A stretch of DNA of 64,000 bases, taken from positions 1 through 64,000 of the forward strand of contig DASXNV010000088.1 of NCBI GenBank assembly GCA_036494815.1. The letters run 5' to 3'. Shown here in pieces: positions 35,105 to 43,395 of the stretch (position 1 is its first letter; each line of letters starts with the position of its first letter). The position numbers and the translations under genes were made by a program. The stretch is from Poindextera sp036494815. GTDB lineage: Bacteria; Pseudomonadota; Alphaproteobacteria; Caulobacterales; Caulobacteraceae. The notes beneath the pieces are model-generated. The model had not been told where the DNA came from, ran no database searches, and saw nothing but the letters and a program-made list of their open reading frames with translations.

Positions 35105-37456
35105 ATGGCCAGGGTGGCGCGGCGGTCGGGACTGGAATGGACGATACTGGCCGCTCAGGCGGGGTGGATGCACCCCATGACAGCGCGGTTTCGTGGCGGC
35201 GTGTCCGCGGCCCTGGGCCTGGGCCTGCTGGTCGCTTTCGCCAGCTATCAGGTCACCGATCCCAGCCTGAACGCCGTTTCGGCCGAAGCGCCCCGTAACC
35301 TGCTGGGGGCCCTGGGCGCCGACGCCGCCGACCTGGGCCTGCAGTCCCTGGGCCTCGGCGCCTGGCTGGTGGCGGCGCTGATGTTGGTGATGGGGCTGGG
35401 CCGAGCCGCGGACCAGGATCCCGACGCCTCCCGCGCCACCTTGCGGCGCAGGCTGGTGTTCAGCCTGATCGGCATTCTCGCCCTGACCGGGGTGCTGGCC
35501 GTGCCGGCGCCGCCGGCCACCTGGCCCCTGGCCCGCGGCCTGGGTGGCTTTTGGGGTGATGCCGTACTAAGCGGCGCGACTTCCATCTTCCGCCTGGCCC
35601 ACTTGCCCGGCGCCCGAATGATCGGGGCCGGCGCCCTGAGCCTGATCGCTGTCGCCGCCCTGTGCGCGGCTATCGGCTTTCGCCGGCTGAGCCCCATGGC
35701 CATCATCGCCGCCCTGAGCGCGCCCAGGGCGCCGGCCAAGGCGGCGCCCCGGCCTCCGCGTGGCGAGCCCGAGGTGCGCCGCGCCCGCAAGGAGCGCCCC
35801 TCTCGCGAGACCCCTCGCATCGAACTGTCCACCGACGAGCCGGAGACCGGCGATATTCCCATCGCGCCGGCGGTCAAGACGCCGCGTACGCCCGTCAAAG
35901 GCTCGGACCGCGAGCAGCGCGAAAACCAGGCCGCCTTCGATTTCGTGCGCCCTGGCGGCTTCCAGCTGCCCGAACTGTCCATGCTGGCCAAGCCCAAGCC
36001 GCGCTCCTCCTCCTACGACGAAGGCGCCCTACGCCAGAACGCGCGCATGCTGGAGAGCGTCCTGGCCGAGTTCGGGGTCAAGGGCAATATCGACCAGATC
36101 CGCGCCGGACCTGTGGTCACCCTCTACGAGCTAGTCCCCGCCCCGGGGGTCAAGTCGGCCCGGGTGGTGGCCCTGTCCGACGACATCGCCCGTTCCATGA
36201 GTGTCGCCGCCTGCCGCGTATCGGTGGTTCCGGGCCGCAACGCCATCGGCATCGAACTGCCCAACGCCCGCCGGGAAACGGTCTATCTGCGCGATCTGTT
36301 GGCCTCGCCGGAGTTCGAACGCGCCAGTTCGAACCTGCCGCTGGCGCTGGGCGAATCCATCGGCGGCGAACCCTATATCGTTGACCTGTCGAAGATGCCC
36401 CACCTGCTCATCGCCGGCACCACCGGGTCAGGCAAGTCGGTGGGGGTCAACGCCATGATCCTGTCGATCCTCTACCGCCTGGCCCCCCACCAATGCCGCT
36501 TCATCATGATTGACCCCAAGATGCTGGAACTGTCGGTTTATGACGGGATTCCGCACCTGCTCACCCCCGTAGTCACCGACCCCAAGAAGGCCATCGTCGC
36601 GCTGAAATGGACCGTGCGCGAGATGGAGGACCGCTATCGCAAGATGTCCAAGATCGGCGTGCGCAATGTCGCCGGCTATAACGAGCGCGCGATCGAGGCC
36701 CAGGCCAAGGGCGAGCACTTCGTGCGCACGGTGCAGACCGGTTTCGACGAGCAGGGTCGTCCGGTCTATGAGGAAGAAAAGCTGCGGCCCGAGCCCATGC
36801 CCTATCTGGTGGTGGTGATCGACGAGGTCGCCGACCTGATGATGGTGGCCGGCAAGGACATCGAAGGCGCCGTCCAGCGCCTGGCCCAGATGGCCCGCGC
36901 GGCCGGCATCCACCTGATCATGGCCACCCAGCGGCCATCGGTTGACGTGATCACCGGCACCATCAAGGCCAATTTCCCGACCCGGATCAGCTTCCAGGTC
37001 ACCTCCAAGATCGACAGCCGCACCATCATGGGCGAGCAGGGCGCCGAACAGCTGCTGGGCCAGGGCGACATGCTCTATATGGCCGGCGGCGGCCGCATCA
37101 CCCGCCTGCACGGGCCGTTCGTCTCCGACGGCGAGGTGGAGGCGGTGGCCAAATACCTGCGCGACCAGGGCGAGCCGCAATATCTGGACGAGATCACCGC
37201 CGGCGGCGATGACGAGGACGGCGGCGGCGACGATGGGTTTGGCGAGGGCGGCGGTTCGGGCGACGACCTCTATGACCGCGCCGTGGCCGTGGTCACCCGC
37301 GATCGCAAGGCCTCCACCAGCTATATCCAGCGCCGCCTGCAGATCGGCTACAATCGGGCCGCCTCGCTGATGGAACGCATGGAACAAGAAGGCGTTGTCG
37401 GCCCTGCCAACCATGCAGGCAAACGCGATATCCTGGCCGGCCCGCCACCTAGCTAA
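35105..37456 (+). CDS. ftsK: DNA translocase FtsK
   Basis: 783 aa from the ATG at 35105 (GAGGGAG lies about 10 bases upstream; a TTG at 35096 is also in frame). The N-terminal part has four membrane helices (about residues 30-200) that place it at the division septum. A Pro/Arg-rich linker follows (about 205-300), then the RecA-like motor with Walker A GTTGSGKSVGVN and Walker B LVVVIDEVADLMMV. The C-terminal gamma winged-helix (DRKASTSYIQRRLQIGYNR) reads KOPS sites. It pumps the chromosome terminus into daughters and aids dimer resolution. The linker is short compared with E. coli. Confidence 0.97.
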   Translation: MARVARRSGLEWTILAAQAGWMHPMTARFRGGVSAALGLGLLVAFASYQVTDPSLNAVSAEAPRNLLGALGADAADLGLQSLGLGAWLVAALMLVMGLGRAADQDPDASRATLRRRLVFSLIGILALTGVLAVPAPPATWPLARGLGGFWGDAVLSGATSIFRLAHLPGARMIGAGALSLIAVAALCAAIGFRRLSPMAIIAALSAPRAPAKAAPRPPRGEPEVRRARKERPSRETPRIELSTDEPETGDIPIAPAVKTPRTPVKGSDREQRENQAAFDFVRPGGFQLPELSMLAKPKPRSSSYDEGALRQNARMLESVLAEFGVKGNIDQIRAGPVVTLYELVPAPGVKSARVVALSDDIARSMSVAACRVSVVPGRNAIGIELPNARRETVYLRDLLASPEFERASSNLPLALGESIGGEPYIVDLSKMPHLLIAGTTGSGKSVGVNAMILSILYRLAPHQCRFIMIDPKMLELSVYDGIPHLLTPVVTDPKKAIVALKWTVREMEDRYRKMSKIGVRNVAGYNERAIEAQAKGEHFVRTVQTGFDEQGRPVYEEEKLRPEPMPYLVVVIDEVADLMMVAGKDIEGAVQRLAQMARAAGIHLIMATQRPSVDVITGTIKANFPTRISFQVTSKIDSRTIMGEQGAEQLLGQGDMLYMAGGGRITRLHGPFVSDGEVEAVAKYLRDQGEPQYLDEITAGGDDEDGGGDDGFGEGGGSGDDLYDRAVAVVTRDRKASTSYIQRRLQIGYNRAASLMERMEQEGVVGPANHAGKRDILAGPPPS

Positions 37457-37547
37457 GACGTGGGCCGCCGCAATGGGGCCGAGATTAGGCCCTTTGTGCG
37501 ACGAGCCACCGCGCTATGGTTTGCGGGATATCGGACAGGAGCCTTGC

Positions 37548-38192
37548 TTGATCGACACCTTGACCACCCGCCGCGCCCTTATGCTGGATGGGATCGTTCT
37601 GGGGCTGATGGCCGCTGCGCCGGCTCTGGCCCAACCCTCGCCCGATGATCTGACCGATGACGACAAGGCCCTGGTGGCCAAGGCGGCGGCCTATCTCGAG
37701 GGCCTGGGCGAACTGAAGGGACGGTTCGAACAAACCGACGCTCGCGGCGGGGTCGCTCACGGCGACCTCTATCTCAGCCGCCCTGGACGAGCCCGTTTCG
37801 CCTATGATGCGCCTGACAACCGGCTAATGATCTCGGATGGCCATACCGTCTGGGTGTCCGATCCGCGGCTCAAGACGCTGAACCACTATCCGTTGAGGGC
37901 CACGCCTCTGGCCTTGTTCCTGTCCGAGCACGTTCGGCTGGATCATGGGGTGGTGGTCACCCAGGTCGATCGGTTCAGTGACGGCTTCGCCCTGACCGCC
38001 CGTGACGGCCGTCACCAGGCCCAGGGCCAGATCGTGCTGGTGTTCGGCTCCGACCCCATGCGGCTGCGCGAATGGAGCCTGACCGACGCACAGGGCCGCA
38101 CTGTGCGCGTGCGCCTGACAGGCCTGAAGCCGACGCCGGGACTCGACCCGGCGTTGTTCAGTGCGCGCGGCGCCACCGAGCCTCAGCCCTGA
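37548..38192 (+). CDS. lolA: Outer-membrane lipoprotein carrier LolA
   Basis: 214 aa from the TTG at 37548, which has AGGAG six bases upstream. A signal peptide (TTRRALMLDGIVLGLMAAAP, cleaved near ALA) is followed by the LolA half-barrel: LGELKGRFEQTDARGGVAHG, LYLSRPGRARFAYDAP and GRTVRVRLTGLKPTPGLDPALF. LolA ferries lipoproteins from LolCDE to the outer membrane through the periplasm. It follows ftsK by 91 bp in the same direction, an arrangement common in alphaproteobacteria. Other start choices would hide the signal peptide. Confidence 0.93.
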   Translation: MIDTLTTRRALMLDGIVLGLMAAAPALAQPSPDDLTDDDKALVAKAAAYLEGLGELKGRFEQTDARGGVAHGDLYLSRPGRARFAYDAPDNRLMISDGHTVWVSDPRLKTLNHYPLRATPLALFLSEHVRLDHGVVVTQVDRFSDGFALTARDGRHQAQGQIVLVFGSDPMRLREWSLTDAQGRTVRVRLTGLKPTPGLDPALFSARGATEPQP

Positions 38193-38265
38193 AATGCGAT
38201 ATTTTCGTCACAATCAAGATTGAAACCGATTAGCGCTTGACTTTTAAAAGGCGAAGTGGCAATTT

Positions 38266-38392
38266 TAGCACGCATGAGGCGTTGGACTGACCTCCGACGC
38301 TGAATTCCGTCCCGGATCCCAATCCCCTCCCGGTGGCGGCATGAGAGACGACTTTTACGCCCGAGCGCGGTCTCCGCCTCGGGCGTTTTTTT
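38266..38392 (+). ncRNA. Candidate small RNA or long 3' end of lolA
   Basis: The 254-bp gap between lolA and xth has no reading frame. It ends in a strong terminator 200 bases after the lolA stop. A possible promoter is TTGACT (38237) with CAATTT (38260), spacer 17, which would give a transcript of about 120 bases containing C-rich stretches (CCTCC, CCCCTCCC). Equally it could be the 3' untranslated part of the lolA message. The start position is a guess. Confidence 0.3.
38358..38392 (+). terminator. Rho-independent terminator before xth
   Basis: CGCCCGAG and CTCGGGCG, extended inside by GCGG/CCGC around a 3-nt loop, followed by seven T. This is the strongest T-tract in the window. Confidence 0.88.
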
Positions 38393-38446
38393 GCGCCCTC
38401 GCCGAGCCTCCTTTGCCTGTATGGCCGTAGCGTGACATGAAGCCCC

Positions 38447-39253
38447 ATGCGCCTTCGAATCTGCACCTGGAATGTCAATTCCGTCCGCCTCCGCGTCGAG
38501 CAGGTGGCCCGGTTCGTCGCCGAACAGGCGCCCGATGTCCTGTGCCTGCAGGAGATCAAGTGCCAGGAGGGCGAGTTTCCCCGGGAAGCCTTCGAGGCCA
38601 TGGGCCTGCCCCACCTGGCCATCGCAGGCCAGAAGGGCTGGCACGGAGTCGCCACCGCCTCGAGGCTGCCGTTCGAGCTGGGCGAGGACTGGGGCGCCTG
38701 CCGCGAGGGTCATGCTCGCTCGGTCTCGATTAAGGTCGAGGGGGTCGAGATCCAGAACTTTTACATTCCGGCCGGGGGCGACATTCCCGATCGGGAGGAA
38801 AACCCCAAGTTCGACCACAAGCTGGACTTCTATGAGCGCATCACCCGCAAGGCCGCCGACCGTGGACCCAAGGCGCCCCTGGTGATCACCGGCGACTTCA
38901 ACATCGCGCCCGGCGAATACGACGTTTGGAGCCACAAGCAGATGCTGAAGGTGGTCAGCCACACGCCGATCGAGCTGGAGACCATCGAACGCCTGCGCGC
39001 CTCCGTGGGCTTCATCGACCTGGTGCGCGAGGCTGCGCCCGAGCCGCAAAAGCTGTTTTCCTGGTGGAGCTACCGCGCCGCCGACTTCCGCGCCTCCAAC
39101 CGTGGCCTGCGGCTGGATCATATCTGGACCACCCCGGCCCTGCGCGAGGCGGCGTTTCGAAGCGGCGGCGCCAGCGCGCGGATCCATGACGATGTGCGCG
39201 AATGGGCGCGCCCCAGCGATCACGCTCCGGTCACAGCGGACCTGGCGCTCTAA
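38447..39253 (+). CDS. xthA: Exodeoxyribonuclease III
   Basis: 268 aa, typical length. An AP endonuclease and 3'-5' exonuclease for base-excision repair. The family landmarks are LRICTWNVNSVR at the start (Asn), LCLQEIKCQEGEFP with the metal-binding Glu, the ITGDFNIAPGEYDVW strand with catalytic Asp and Asn, and the end AWRPSDHAPV-type motif, here RPSDHAPVTADLAL, with the catalytic His. It begins 55 bases after a terminator, so it has its own promoter. Confidence 0.96.
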   Translation: MRLRICTWNVNSVRLRVEQVARFVAEQAPDVLCLQEIKCQEGEFPREAFEAMGLPHLAIAGQKGWHGVATASRLPFELGEDWGACREGHARSVSIKVEGVEIQNFYIPAGGDIPDREENPKFDHKLDFYERITRKAADRGPKAPLVITGDFNIAPGEYDVWSHKQMLKVVSHTPIELETIERLRASVGFIDLVREAAPEPQKLFSWWSYRAADFRASNRGLRLDHIWTTPALREAAFRSGGASARIHDDVREWARPSDHAPVTADLAL

Positions 39254-39328
39254 GCTGCTCCAGCGGAACATTTGGCCCCGGCCAAACGTTGCTTAGCGTC
39301 AGCCTATGTGCAGTGGGAGGGTCCAGCC

Positions 39329-39511
39329 GTGAGTCATCCCTACAATCAGCCGATCGATCAGCACCAAGCCGGAGACGGTATCGACCTGAAGACGGTCCAG
39401 GCGCGTGGCGCGGAACGCCACGGCGTGATCTGGATGCTGGTGGCGTCCACCCTGGCCGCCATCATCGCCATGACGGCGTTCTGGTTCATCGCCCACCTGA
39501 TCCCCCACTAG
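39329..39511 (+). CDS. Small single-pass membrane protein
   Basis: 60 aa from a GTG with a strong GGGAGG ribosome site 8 bases upstream. The N-terminal ~30 residues are polar (SHPYNQPIDQHQAGDGIDLK), followed by one membrane helix (VIWMLVASTLAAIIAMTAFW FIAHL). I do not recognise a family. The stop codon TAG overlaps the first base of the intergenic repeat (39511), so the repeat may form its message's 3' end. Function unknown; the good ribosome site argues that it is real. Confidence 0.65.
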   Translation: MSHPYNQPIDQHQAGDGIDLKTVQARGAERHGVIWMLVASTLAAIIAMTAFWFIAHLIPH

Positions 39512-39623
39512 ATCACGATGAATTGGGATCGAATCGATCCCAATTCATAAGACGTGATCGCTTCTAATGTTTAGAGCGGGTTGTGGGCGGAAAGCCGCTT
39601 CGCACTTTTCCTCAACCCGCTCT
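39511..39623. repeat. Composite intergenic repeat, copy 2 (two hairpins)
   Basis: Second copy of the element at 25227-25338. Its first hairpin has perfect 14-bp arms, ATGAATTGGGATCG and CGATCCCAATTCAT, inside the same GATCACG/CGTGATC border. The second hairpin is GAGCGGGTTG/CAACCCGCTC. It fills the space between the 60-aa membrane protein and the convergent response regulator, reaching the last codon of the latter. Confidence 0.85.
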
Positions 39624-40320
39624 AAGGGGCCAGACGATACCCGCCAGCTTCGGTTAGCAGCAGCTTGGCCCCGCCGGCGTCCGGCTCGATCTTCTGCCGC
39701 AGCCGATAGACGTGGGTTTCCAGAGTGTGGGTGGTCACGCCGGCGTTGTAGCCCCACACCTCGGTCAGCAGTTCCTCGCGCGTCACCGGGGTTTCGCCGG
39801 CGCGGTAGAGGTATTTCAGGATGCTCGTCTCCTTTTCGGTGAGACGGATCTTTTTCTGCTTTTCATCGATCAGCAGCTTGGTGGCGGGCCGGAACTCATA
39901 GGGTCCGATGCGGAACACCGCGTCCTCGGACTGTTCGTGGCTGCGCAGCTGGGCGCGAATGCGCGCCAGCAATACGGCGAACTTGAACGGCTTGCTCACA
40001 TAGTCGTTGGCGCCGGCGTCCAGCCCCAGAATGGTGTCGCTGTCGCCGCCGGCGGCGGTCAGCATGATCACCGGGGCTGAAACCCCAGCGGCGCGAAGCC
40101 GCCGGCAAACCTCGCGCCCGTCGATATCCGGCAGGTCTAGGTCGAGAAGAATCAGGTCCGCCCGCGAGGTCACAGCCTCCGCCGCCCCGGCCTCGCCGGT
40201 GGCGGCGGTGCGGGTGAGAAACTCGTCGCCGATGGCCAATTGCTCGGCCAGGCTCTCGCGGACCTCATCGTCGTCATCGATGATCAGGATGGTTTTACGT
40301 TGCGCCATGGGGGGGAACAT
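39622..40320 (-). CDS. OmpR-family response regulator
   Basis: 232 aa. The receiver domain has the acidic pocket IIDDDDE and the phosphorylated Asp60 in LILLDLDLPDIDG; the switch Thr (MLTAAGG) and Lys (VSKPFK) follow. The C-terminal winged helix begins near residue 145 and ends with GVTTHTLETHVYRLRQKIE. Start could also be the ATG at 40308 (MAQRKTIL); I kept 40320 because GGAACGG precedes it. No sensor kinase gene is adjacent, so it is an orphan in this window and its signal is unknown. Confidence 0.92.
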   Translation of the reverse strand: MFPPMAQRKTILIIDDDDEVRESLAEQLAIGDEFLTRTAATGEAGAAEAVTSRADLILLDLDLPDIDGREVCRRLRAAGVSAPVIMLTAAGGDSDTILGLDAGANDYVSKPFKFAVLLARIRAQLRSHEQSEDAVFRIGPYEFRPATKLLIDEKQKKIRLTEKETSILKYLYRAGETPVTREELLTEVWGYNAGVTTHTLETHVYRLRQKIEPDAGGAKLLLTEAGGYRLAP

Positions 40321-40367
40321 GCACCGTTCCGGCCGATGGCGTAAAGCGGGGACAGGATTAGCGTAGC

Positions 40368-40883
40368 GTGACGACGATCTTCACCGCCTGGTCGGATGGC
40401 CGCTTCGATCTGCCGGGCGGCGCCACCCGCTGCGCCCTCGGGCGCTCGGGCGTGATCGCGTCGGCGGACAAGCGGGAAGGGGACGGCTGCAGCCCCCTGG
40501 GCGTCTGGCCCCTGCGCCGGCTGCTCTACCGACCGGACCGCGGGCCGCCGCCAAAAACCGGCTTGCCAATTCTGGCCCTGTCCCCGGGCGACGGCTGGTG
40601 CGACGATCCAGGCGATCCCGCCTACAACCAGGCGGTCCAACGGCCCTATCCCGCGTCCACCGAGGCGCTGTGGCGCGAAGACGGGGTCTATGACCTGATC
40701 GGAATCCTGGGCCACAATGACGCTCCGCCCGTCCCTGGGCTGGGTTCGGCGATCTTCCTGCACCTGGCGCGCGACGGATATCTCCCCACCGAGGGCTGCA
40801 TAGCCCTGAACCGGCCCGATCTGGAGGCGCTGCTAGCCCTGGCCGGGCCCAGGTCGGCGGTCGAAATTCGCCAGACGCCCTAA
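40368..40883 (+). CDS. L,D-transpeptidase (YkuD-domain) family protein
   Basis: 171 aa from a GTG start. The end of the domain has the active-site region IFLHLARDGYLPTEGCIALN with the Cys of the family motif (usually S-x-G-C-I/V-R) and an upstream His in LGHND. The start KREGDGCSPLGVWPLRRLLYR is typical of the short YkuD-like group in alphaproteobacteria. No signal peptide is visible, unusual for a peptidoglycan cross-linking enzyme, so the substrate is uncertain. It overlaps the convergent yggS gene by four bases. Confidence 0.85.
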   Translation: MTTIFTAWSDGRFDLPGGATRCALGRSGVIASADKREGDGCSPLGVWPLRRLLYRPDRGPPPKTGLPILALSPGDGWCDDPGDPAYNQAVQRPYPASTEALWREDGVYDLIGILGHNDAPPVPGLGSAIFLHLARDGYLPTEGCIALNRPDLEALLALAGPRSAVEIRQTP

Positions 40884-41557
40884 GGGGTTGGCTTCGCCGT
40901 CCGCGCGCCGAACAGGGCCGATCCCACCCGCACCGAGGTGGCGCCGAAGCGAATCGCGGTCCCGAAATCGTCGCTCATGCCCATGGACAGGCGCGCAAGA
41001 CCGTTGCGCGCGGCGATCTTGGCCAGGAGGGCGAAATGCATGGCCGCCTCCTCATCCGCGGGCGGAATGCACATCAACCCTTCGATCGACAGGCCATGGT
41101 CCGACCGGCACGCCTCAATGAAAGCGTCGGCCTGGCTGGGTAGCACCCCAGCCTTCTGTGGTTCTTCCCCGGTATTGACCTGGACATACAGGCGGGGCGA
41201 CCGGCCAACCTTGTGGATTTCGTCAGCCAGGACCCGGGCCAGTTTCGGACGGTCGAGGGTTTCGATGACGTCGAACAGGTCCAGGGCCTCGCGCGCCTTG
41301 TTACTTTGAAGCGGGCCGATCAGATGCAGGGTCAGGCCCTCATGGCGCCCGGCCCAGCGGCTCTGCGCCTCCTGCACCCGGTTCTCACCAAAGGTGGTTT
41401 GTCCCGCGGCCAGGATCGGCTCTATGTTTTCCCAAGGTTGCTGCTTACTGACGGCGACCAGACGCACCTGCGCCGGATCGCGCCCCGCCGCGCGGCTGGC
41501 GGCGGCCATGCGGCCCAGGATTTCGGTAAGCTGCGCGGACAAGGCGGGATCGGTCAT
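40880..41557 (-). CDS. yggS: YggS-family PLP homeostasis protein
   Basis: 225 aa from the ATG at 41557. A single TIM-barrel domain like alanine racemase's N-terminal part. The PLP-binding Lys is in VRLVAVSKQQP; GENRVQEA, HLIGPLQSNKAR and LSMGMSDDFGTAIRFGAT complete the signature. Such proteins bind PLP without known catalysis and balance vitamin B6 and amino-acid pools. pdxY, also in PLP supply, lies elsewhere in the window. It is divergent from the thiE-like gene with almost no space between. Confidence 0.94.
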   Translation of the reverse strand: MTDPALSAQLTEILGRMAAASRAAGRDPAQVRLVAVSKQQPWENIEPILAAGQTTFGENRVQEAQSRWAGRHEGLTLHLIGPLQSNKAREALDLFDVIETLDRPKLARVLADEIHKVGRSPRLYVQVNTGEEPQKAGVLPSQADAFIEACRSDHGLSIEGLMCIPPADEEAAMHFALLAKIAARNGLARLSMGMSDDFGTAIRFGATSVRVGSALFGARTAKPTP

Positions 41558-41636
41558 CTTGGCGGGGGACTCGGGCAAGGCGAAGGAAGGGCGGAACGCA
41601 CTGGTCAGGGCGGCCGCGACGCTAGGCCGTCGCGCC

Positions 41637-42227
41637 TTGCAACGAAACCCCGGACCGTTTGGCAAGCCCATTCCCAACCTGTGGTTCCTCACCGATCCGA
41701 GGCGGTCGCCCGATCCTGTGGCCGTCGCGGGCGCCCTTCCCCGAGGCGCGGTGGTGGTCTATCGGGCGTTCGGCGCTGCTGAAGCCGAGCGGATAGCCTT
41801 GAGACTGAGGCAAGCGACCCGCCAAGCCGGGGTGCGCCTGCTGATCGGCGCAGATGTGCAACTGGCGCGCCGGGTCGCTGCGGACGGCGTTCACTTGCCC
41901 GAGCGACACGCGCACCTCACGCCGCGATTGCGAATGGCCCATCCAGCTTGGCTGATCACCACCGCGGCCCACAGTCTAGCCGCGATCCGTCGGGCCGAAC
42001 GGTTCGGGGTCGACGCGATCCTGGTCTCGGCCGCATTTCCCAGCCGCAGCCCTTCCGCCCGCGGCGCATTGGGACCGGTCAGGTTTGCGGCCCTGGCGCG
42101 GAGCACGCTCGCACCCGTCATCGCTCTGGGTGGGATAAATGGGCGCACGGCCCGGCGTGTTTTGGGAAGTTCGGCGGCCGGATTAGCCGCGGTGGAGGCT
42201 TTCAGCCCCCAGTCGTTCAGAACTTGA
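41637..42227 (+). CDS. Thiamine phosphate synthase / TenI-like protein
   Basis: About 196 aa from a TTG at 41637. TIM-barrel with LWFLTDPRRSPDPVAVA at the start, RLLIGADVQLARRVAADGVHLPE in the middle and APVIALGGINGRTARRVL at the end (phosphate-binding Gly loop). ThiE joins the pyrimidine and thiazole parts of thiamine; TenI is a thiazole tautomerase with the same fold. The catalytic signature is not clear enough to choose. A longer N-terminus (ALVRAAATLGRRALQR) could be included with the TTG at 41559, so the start is uncertain. Confidence 0.8.
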   Translation: MQRNPGPFGKPIPNLWFLTDPRRSPDPVAVAGALPRGAVVVYRAFGAAEAERIALRLRQATRQAGVRLLIGADVQLARRVAADGVHLPERHAHLTPRLRMAHPAWLITTAAHSLAAIRRAERFGVDAILVSAAFPSRSPSARGALGPVRFAALARSTLAPVIALGGINGRTARRVLGSSAAGLAAVEAFSPQSFRT

Positions 42228-42612
42228 AGCGGGTTTCCAGCCGGACCCGCGGGGCCTGGGCCTGGGGCAGGGTGTTGCGATCCGGCTGAGCCGGCTCATC
42301 GCCCAGCGACACGGCGCCACCGACCTTGAGCGAAGGCGTCACATGATAATAGGCGCCGGCCTGAACATCGCGCAGCTGCATGGTGCGGCCGGCCGGTTCG
42401 TTCATGTCCAGCTTCAGGCTCCAGCGGCCCTTGTCGTCCCACTGCAGGATCTTGTGTACCGGCAACAGGCCAAACAGGCCGGCTTCAGGCGCCGCAGGCG
42501 TGGTGTTGCTGACAGTCAGGATCGGCCGGGCGGATTCCGCGTGGGCCAGCGAAGCGCCTGTAAAGGCCATCGCCGCGATCACCACTGCACTGATGCGCGC
42601 TTTCGCCGCCAT
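42217..42612 (-). CDS. ntrZ: NtrZ-family periplasmic regulatory protein
   Basis: 131 aa from the ATG at 42612, with GAGG about 8 bases upstream. A Sec signal peptide (AAKARISAVVIAAMAFTG, cleaved near AHA) leads into a short domain: GLFGLLPVHKILQWDDKGRW, then YYHVTPSLKVGGAVSLG and a C-terminal RVRLETRFKF, the terminal Phe of which resembles outer-membrane or periplasmic strands. In Caulobacter NtrZ restrains the NtrY sensor kinase. ntrY/ntrX are not in this window. Its end overlaps the thiE-like gene by 11 bases. Confidence 0.75.
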   Translation of the reverse strand: MAAKARISAVVIAAMAFTGASLAHAESARPILTVSNTTPAAPEAGLFGLLPVHKILQWDDKGRWSLKLDMNEPAGRTMQLRDVQAGAYYHVTPSLKVGGAVSLGDEPAQPDRNTLPQAQAPRVRLETRFKF

Positions 42613-42891
42613 CACACCCGCCTCAAACCCCAAACTACTCAACCGGCAGGACTCGGTATCATCCGCTGGTCTAATGTCCGATTAACGCGCCAAGGCTTTG
42701 CAGGTCAATGCGTCAGGGGGTCCCAGACACCCCTGAGTTCCGATCAGGCAGAGTCTGTTGCGCAAGGGCCACGCGATTCCTGTTTGGCCGGACGGCTCGC
42801 ATGATATAGAGCCGCACTGCGGTATGGGGTAGGGCGATGCGCCGACGGACTGGTTCCGTATCGAGCGTGATGCGGAGTGGAGCTATACACG

Positions 42892-43377
42892 ATGGTGTTG
42901 GTGCGTCGAGCGACGTTGGTTATCGCGGCCGTGGGGGCCGTCGCCCTGGCGGGCTGCGCACATAAGGATGCTGGTCCTCGGGCTTATAGCGGCGGGGGAT
43001 TCCATCCCTTTGGCGGCGGCAAGCCACACGGCGCGCCGGCCAATGACGCCGCCCTGGGGGTCAACGCCTATCTGTGGCGCGCCTCGCTGGACACCCTGGC
43101 CTTCATGCCCCTGTCTTCGGCGGACCCTTACGGTGGTGTGATCATCACCGACTGGTACGCCAATCCGGAAAAGCCGGACGAACGGTTCAAGTGCACGGTC
43201 TATATCCTCGACACGCGCCTGCGCGCCGATGGCCTGAACGTGACGGTCAACAAGCAGATTCGCGACGCCAGCGGCGGCTGGGCCGACACCGCCGCCTCCG
43301 ACCAGACAGCGACCGACATCGAAAACGCCATCCTGACCCGGGCGCGCCAGCTCAGGCTGTCGAACGTCAACGGCTGA
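42892..43377 (+). CDS. DUF3576-family lipoprotein
   Basis: 161 aa from the ATG at 42892. A lipoprotein signal peptide ends in the lipobox LAGC (Cys near 22), so it should be anchored in the envelope. The rest, ALGVNAYLWRASLDTLAFMPL and GGVIITDWYANPEKPDERFK, matches the DUF3576 family of alphaproteobacteria. Function unknown. It lies 18 bases upstream of leuS and may be in one operon with leuS-lptE-holA, which links it to envelope biogenesis (LptE). Confidence 0.88.
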   Translation: MVLVRRATLVIAAVGAVALAGCAHKDAGPRAYSGGGFHPFGGGKPHGAPANDAALGVNAYLWRASLDTLAFMPLSSADPYGGVIITDWYANPEKPDERFKCTVYILDTRLRADGLNVTVNKQIRDASGGWADTAASDQTATDIENAILTRARQLRLSNVNG

Positions 43378-43395
43378 CGAGGCCGCCCCACGGCC

